DNA of 9,344 nucleotides, from assembly GCA_003158835.1 (NCBI GenBank), contig PMLI01000368.1, forward strand, positions 1 through 9,344, read 5' to 3'. Shown piece by piece: positions 6,659 to 9,344 of the stretch. The stretch is from Acidimicrobiaceae bacterium (GTDB lineage: Bacteria > Actinomycetota > Acidimicrobiia > Acidimicrobiales > Palsa-688). The position numbers and the translations under genes were made by a program. Under the pieces are notes generated by a model. The model saw only the letters and a list, made by a program, of their open reading frames with translations, was not told where the DNA came from and made no database searches. Every line of letters starts with the position of its first letter. Position 1 is the first letter of the stretch.

Positions 6659-7189
6659 TCACAGATCGCACACGCGGCTTCGCGGGCAAAGAGGGAGCAT
6701 CAAAATAACATGCAGACGACAGTTGTAGCCAGTCCAGAGCCAGGCAGCGACGCGGTACTCGTGGAGCAGCCCACCGAGGCGGTCTCCCCGCTCAACAACC
6801 TCACGACTGCCGAACTGGTGAAGGGCCACTTTGGGGACGGGCTGCTCCAGGGTGATGCCGGGGTGGGAGCGTTCTTGGTTATAGTTGGCGACGAACTCGC
6901 GCAGGAGGCGCTTGGCATGGCCTTCGCTGCGGACGAGCACCCAGTCCAGGCACTCGGACCGGGCCGTGAGCACAACCTTCGGCAAAAGTATTGGCTTTTG
7001 GCGCTCGGAAGGGTGTCTTGATACCCGGGCACATATCCATCTGATCACTTCGTCGAAGGGCCCGACGAACTTTGCATCCCGGGCTCGGACCAGGAAGCGG
7101 AAAGGTCGGCCCAGGTCCTCCAGGTTGGCGGCCAGGTCCCGGGCCTGTTGGGTTACTCACGGCCCGACAGGATGAGCCGTTAGCAGCTT
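6659..7189 (-). pseudogene. C-terminal half of an integrase-core (DDE) transposase, heavily degraded
   Basis: Reading from 7189 gives KLLTAHPVGP, then a TGA at 7159-7157 where relatives have Trp, then VTQQARDLAANLEDLG and FRFLVRARDAKF VGPFDEV. The usual RDRDAKF is RARDAKF here (Ala codon 7082-7084), which by alignment to the family removes the second catalytic Asp. The next piece is in another frame (GIKTPFRAPKANTFAEGC, containing the likely catalytic Glu near 6978-6980). The original frame then resumes with SECLDWVLVRSEGHAKRLLR, EFVANYNQERSHPGITLEQP and RLGGLLHEYRVAA. So there are one nonsense codon, two compensating frameshifts and one lost catalytic residue. It belongs to the same general family as the N-terminal remnant at 3971-4612 and starts close to where that one stops. 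The original gene probably ended near LLHEYRVAA; the tail to 6659 is read-through. Confidence 0.85.
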
Positions 7190-7199
7190 GCGGGGTGCA

Positions 7200-7258
7200 C
7201 GCTCCCGATTCGAGGTCAAATCGATGCCGAAATGGTTCAGAGGAGTAAATAACGGCGC
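7200..7258 (+). repeat. Copy B of the dispersed direct repeat of about 60 bp
   Basis: This is the second copy, in the same orientation as 6598-6658, with CGCTCCCGATTCG at its left end and TTCAGAGGAGTAAATAACGG at its right end. It starts 11 bases beyond the first recognisable residue of the transposase C-terminal remnant. The two copies therefore bracket that remnant exactly. Translated on the minus strand, both contain AVIYSSE, but I see no coding signal around that. Confidence 0.75.
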
Positions 7259-7290
7259 CGGCGCGTGTCAAGCTTTATGAGGCAACTTCT

Positions 7291-7629
7291 TCATAGAAAT
7301 ACCGTCTCGGCCGGGTCGTCCTCCGGCTTGTTGATCCACGCCACCGTGGGCAACGCCGGCGGTGCCGGTGGCTTGCGCACGAAGCGCTCGGGATGGGCGG
7401 CGTAAGCGGCTTCGAGGACAACGCCGCGCCGGGCCTGGACGAGCTCGGCCCGGCCGTAGTGGACGTCGGCGGGGGTATGGAACCCGATCCCTGAATGACG
7501 GTGGTCGGCGTTGTACCAGGCGAAGAAACGCCGGCAGAAGCTATGGGCGTGCTCGAAGCAGCCGAAGCGGGCCGGGAAGGTCGGCCGGTACTTGAGGGTG
7601 CGAAAATGCGACTCCGAGTACGGGTTGAT
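7291..7629 (-). pseudogene. C-terminal part of an IS3-family transposase (OrfB)
   Basis: The recognisable part begins at INPYSESHFRTLKYRP (7629) and runs through RFFAWYNADHRHSGIG, TPADVHYGRAELVQARRG, EAAYAAHPERFVRKPP and PTVAWINKPEDD to a TGA at 7291-7293. This is the end of the rve domain of IS3-type OrfB proteins. NPYSES and FAWYNxxHRHSGIG are strongly conserved there, and the catalytic Glu is in NPYSES. The reading frame is clean over 113 residues. The upstream two thirds, including both catalytic Asp residues, are absent: the frame runs on to 7707 but as unrelated sequence. The break lies at the boundary with the IS110 remnant, so insertion or recombination by that element probably removed the rest. 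It cannot transpose by itself. Confidence 0.85.
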
Positions 7630-7651
7630 GCTCCTATAGATGTCAAGGCGT

Positions 7652-7936
7652 CTATGCGGCGAGCGTGAGGATTGGCGACATCGCACTGGGGGCGGGTAGG
7701 AGCGCATACACCTCCCGGGCTAGAAAGTGTTTTAGGCAAAGGATGATCTCGCGCTTGGACAAGCCTTCGGCCGTCCGGCGCTCGAGGTAAGCGATCGTCG
7801 GGGGGTGCCAGCGAATGCGGACGACGACGGCGCGGTAGAGGGCTGCGTTGGCCTGGGGGTTCCCGCCACAGTTTAGCCGGTGCCGTCCGTTGGTCTTGCC
7901 AGACCCGGCCGGGATGGGACAAGCTGTGGGGTGCAA
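7652..7936 (-). pseudogene. C-terminal part of an IS110-family transposase
   Basis: From about 7920 the frame reads PIPAGSGKTNGRHRLNCGG, then NPQANAALYRAVVVRIRWHP, YLERRTAEGLSKREIILCLK and HFLAREVYALLP, ending at a TAG at 7654-7652. This is the end of the Transposase_20 domain of IS110 elements, including the usual HRLNxGGNxQAN and ERRTxEGLSKREIxRCLKR patterns. The catalytic Ser of that family normally lies in this region; the SG in PAGSGKT is the candidate. The N-terminal DEDD RuvC-like domain is missing, since sequence before 7920 (QYSHHDDPAAQDQNLRL) is unrelated. A TTG at 7936 opens the longest frame but I do not think it was the true start. The fragment is inactive. It lies tail-on against the IS3 remnant, only 22 bases away. 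Confidence 0.8.
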
Positions 7937-8293
7937 GCGTAGATTCTGGTCTTGAGCTGCGGGGTCGTCGTGATGGGAGTACTGGTGAACCTTGATGTGG
8001 GCTCCCGAATTGAAGCCGCCTGCGAGGGTCGCTGGGGCTCACTTTGGTAGAGCAGTCACCAGATCTATTCCAACACAACAACCGACCGAAGTGTTGTATT
8101 AACATATTGAAGTGTTGTATTAACATATTAAGGCTCGTTTCAGCGCTCTGGTAAGGCGACAGGAGGAGTCGGACCTATTGGTTCGACCCTGCTCGCCGAT
8201 GGCTGGCCGCTAGGTGGTCATGGGAGCTGACGACGCCAGCCCCATGCGTGGTAGCGGTCGGTCCTGCTCAGGCCTTGGGCATTCCTCGAGCGA
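7937..8293. other. Gene-free stretch with an AT-rich tandem repeat
   Basis: No supported gene lies here. Long open minus-strand frames do cross it, but their downstream parts are out of frame with the IS110 and IS3 remnants and look like chance frames. The stretch contains the 21-bp tandem duplication at 8088-8129 and, to its left, an inverted match (CAACAC at 8071-8076 against GTGTTG at 8091-8096). An imperfect inverted pair, GGCTGG (8201-8206) and CCAGCC (8236-8241), lies downstream of the LuxR gene. It lacks a T-run, so I do not call it a terminator. Confidence 0.5.
8088..8129. repeat. Perfect AT-rich 21-bp tandem duplication
   Basis: Two adjacent identical 21-bp units occupy 8088-8108 and 8109-8129. 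Each unit starts GAAGTGTTG and ends TTAACATATT, and has only 5 G or C bases out of 21 in otherwise GC-rich DNA. On the minus strand the unit is seven whole codons (MLIQHFN, MLIQHFG). TTGTAT at 8093 and TATTAA 18 bases further on resemble -35 and -10 boxes reading rightward. It may be a regulatory or replication-type iteron pair, or a simple slippage duplication at an element end. Confidence 0.8.
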
Positions 8294-9344
8294 CTAGACG
8301 ATGTCGAGCACGAAGGCGGTCAGCGCGCCCCGTCCGCTGACCCCCAGTTTCGCGTAGACGTTGTCGAGGTGTTTCTTTACCGTTCCCGACGAGATTTCGA
8401 GGCTTCGGGCAATCGCTACGTTCGAAGCGCCGGTGGTGACCAAGCGTACGATCTCGGCCTCACGGGGGGTCAGGGCCAACGCTTCGAACCGTTCGCGCTG
8501 GCCGGCCAGCCCTCGTTCGCGCACCACTATGGCGCCGGGATGGCCGGGCTGGACGGCAACGTGCCGCGCCACCAGGCGGCTGCCCTCCACCATGGTGCTC
8601 AGCGGTCGCCGCAGCTCGAGGTGCTGGGCCTGGCCGCTCTGGTGCTCAAGGTCCTCCAGCCAACGCAGCACAGGCGCCGGGAGGACCGCTCCGCCGGTCG
8701 GGGCCCCAAAATAGCGGGCCAGTGCGGCCAGGGCGCCGGGGGTCACCTCTTCAGGCGGGTCGGACAGCAGGACCACCCCCCAACCCTGCTCCCCTACGGC
8801 GCGCGCCGCCGCTTGCAGTAGGGCCAGCAGGCGCTCCCGGTCGCCGGCGCTGCGCCAGGCCTGGGCCAAATGGGGCCGCAGAGTGTCCAGCACAAGTTGG
8901 TCACGCTCTGAGAAATCTTCGTCTCCCCGGCTTAGGGCCAGGGCCACCACTGTGGGCCTGGGCGCGGACAGCGTTATAGCGACCTGGTACTCCACGCCCA
9001 TCGGTTGGTAAATCTGTTGGTAAACCTGGCTCCGGTGAAGTTCCTCGGTCGACCAAAGATCGCTTATCCGTTTGGCTGAGCCATCCCCCGTGGTCTTGGT
9101 GTAGTTGACGAGGGGGTGCTGGTGAGCGAGGCGAGCGAATATTGCGCCCGCATTTTCCGGCAATGGGAACGACGCCGGCTCCATCCAGTAGTGGTACCGC
9201 CCCGCTGAGGGGTCGACTTCGTTGACCGTGGCCACGGTACAAGGCACAACGCGTGCGGCCCCGGCCAACGCCGCCCGCAAGAACTCCTCCCGGTCGTGAG
9301 CCTGGTTGACCTGGGTCACGACCTCCAGGAGGTTCGCCAGGTCT
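8294..9344 (-). CDS. LuxR-family transcriptional regulator, 5' end beyond the window
   Basis: The C-terminal domain (residues 283-341 counted from a GTG at 9319) is a GerE/LuxR helix-turn-helix: LTPREAEIVRLVTTGASN, VAIARSLEISSGTVKKHLDN, VYAKLGVSGRGALTAFV. The preceding 280 residues look like a GAF-like sensor (PCTVATVNEVDPSAGRYHYW, HPLVNYTKTTGDG, YQVAITLSAPRPTVVALALS), a linker helix (SERDQLVLDTLRPHLAQAW) and a second small sensor-like region at about 165-270. No receiver domain, phosphorylation Asp or membrane segment is seen. The frame is open to the window edge, and the residues before the GTG (DLANLLEVV) fit a natural N-terminal helix. I infer that the true start is outside and that the GGAGG near the GTG is coincidental coding sequence. 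It is likely a cytoplasmic DNA-binding regulator responding to a small ligand. Targets are unknown; neither neighbour in the window is an obvious partner. Confidence 0.88.
   Translation of the reverse strand, partial: DLANLLEVVTQVNQAHDREEFLRAALAGAARVVPCTVATVNEVDPSAGRYHYWMEPASFPLPENAGAIFARLAHQHPLVNYTKTTGDGSAKRISDLWSTEELHRSQVYQQIYQPMGVEYQVAITLSAPRPTVVALALSRGDEDFSERDQLVLDTLRPHLAQAWRSAGDRERLLALLQAAARAVGEQGWGVVLLSDPPEEVTPGALAALARYFGAPTGGAVLPAPVLRWLEDLEHQSGQAQHLELRRPLSTMVEGSRLVARHVAVQPGHPGAIVVRERGLAGQRERFEALALTPREAEIVRLVTTGASNVAIARSLEISSGTVKKHLDNVYAKLGVSGRGALTAFVLDIV

Noticed and set aside
7275..8126. A long minus-strand open frame of 283 codons beginning in the tandem repeat
   Set aside because: It runs out of frame through both the IS110 and IS3 remnants and its product is a Pro, Arg and Ser-rich chance translation of GC-rich DNA.
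8175..8195. A tRNA T-loop-like GGTTCGACCC
   Set aside because: The flanking bases do not pair into a five-base T stem, and no acceptor, D or anticodon arm can be folded around it.
1..9344. CRISPR array, toxin-antitoxin pair or defence island
   Set aside because: No regularly spaced repeats, nuclease, helicase or recognisable toxin motifs were seen on either strand.

Overview
This is a GC-rich window with the codon use of an Actinomycetota chromosome: strong G/C at third positions, frequent GTG starts, and transposase, aminoglycoside-phosphotransferase-like and TPR-GGDEF sequences of actinobacterial type. No rRNA, tRNA, CRISPR array or plasmid origin is visible. No gene pins the species, so the placement rests on composition and protein style only.

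Layout. Positions 1-261 hold nothing recognisable. A long minus-strand gene (262-2226) encodes a secreted, cysteine-rich protein with an Ig-like region and an unrecognised C-terminal region. Upstream of it are a possible small protein (2345-2578, minus), a frame-broken small gene (2692-3012, minus) and, just before that gene, two tandem 18-bp palindromic operator-like sites (3029-3069). From about 3138 to 4612 the DNA is debris: a short extracellular-type protein probably missing its 5' end (3138-3485, plus), a decayed phosphotransferase pseudogene (3495-3935, plus), and the N-terminal half of a DDE transposase with two frameshifts (3971-4612, minus). A small well-coded reading frame (4619-4828, plus) leads into the main intact gene of the centre, a 532-residue TPR-like plus GGDEF diguanylate cyclase (4900-6498, plus).

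To the right the debris resumes. A degenerate C-terminal half of the same transposase family (6659-7189, minus) is bracketed by two direct copies of a roughly 60-bp sequence (6598-6658 and 7200-7258). Next come the C-terminal part of an IS3-type transposase (7291-7629, minus) and the C-terminal part of an IS110-type transposase (7652-7936, minus). A gene-free stretch follows (7937-8293) with a perfect AT-rich 21-bp tandem duplication. The window ends in a LuxR-type regulator (8294-9344, minus) whose 5' end probably lies beyond the edge.

Interpretation. The intact genes (secreted protein, diguanylate cyclase, LuxR regulator) could all serve environmental sensing or surface behaviour, but no operon ties them together. 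The cyclase is an island between two transposase remnants that break at nearly the same protein position, which points to repeated IS insertion and recombination around it. I found no clear new multi-gene system. The best leads are the remnant architecture around the cyclase, the duplicated 60-bp sequence, the orphan operator pair, the AT-rich tandem repeat and the unclassified secreted protein.
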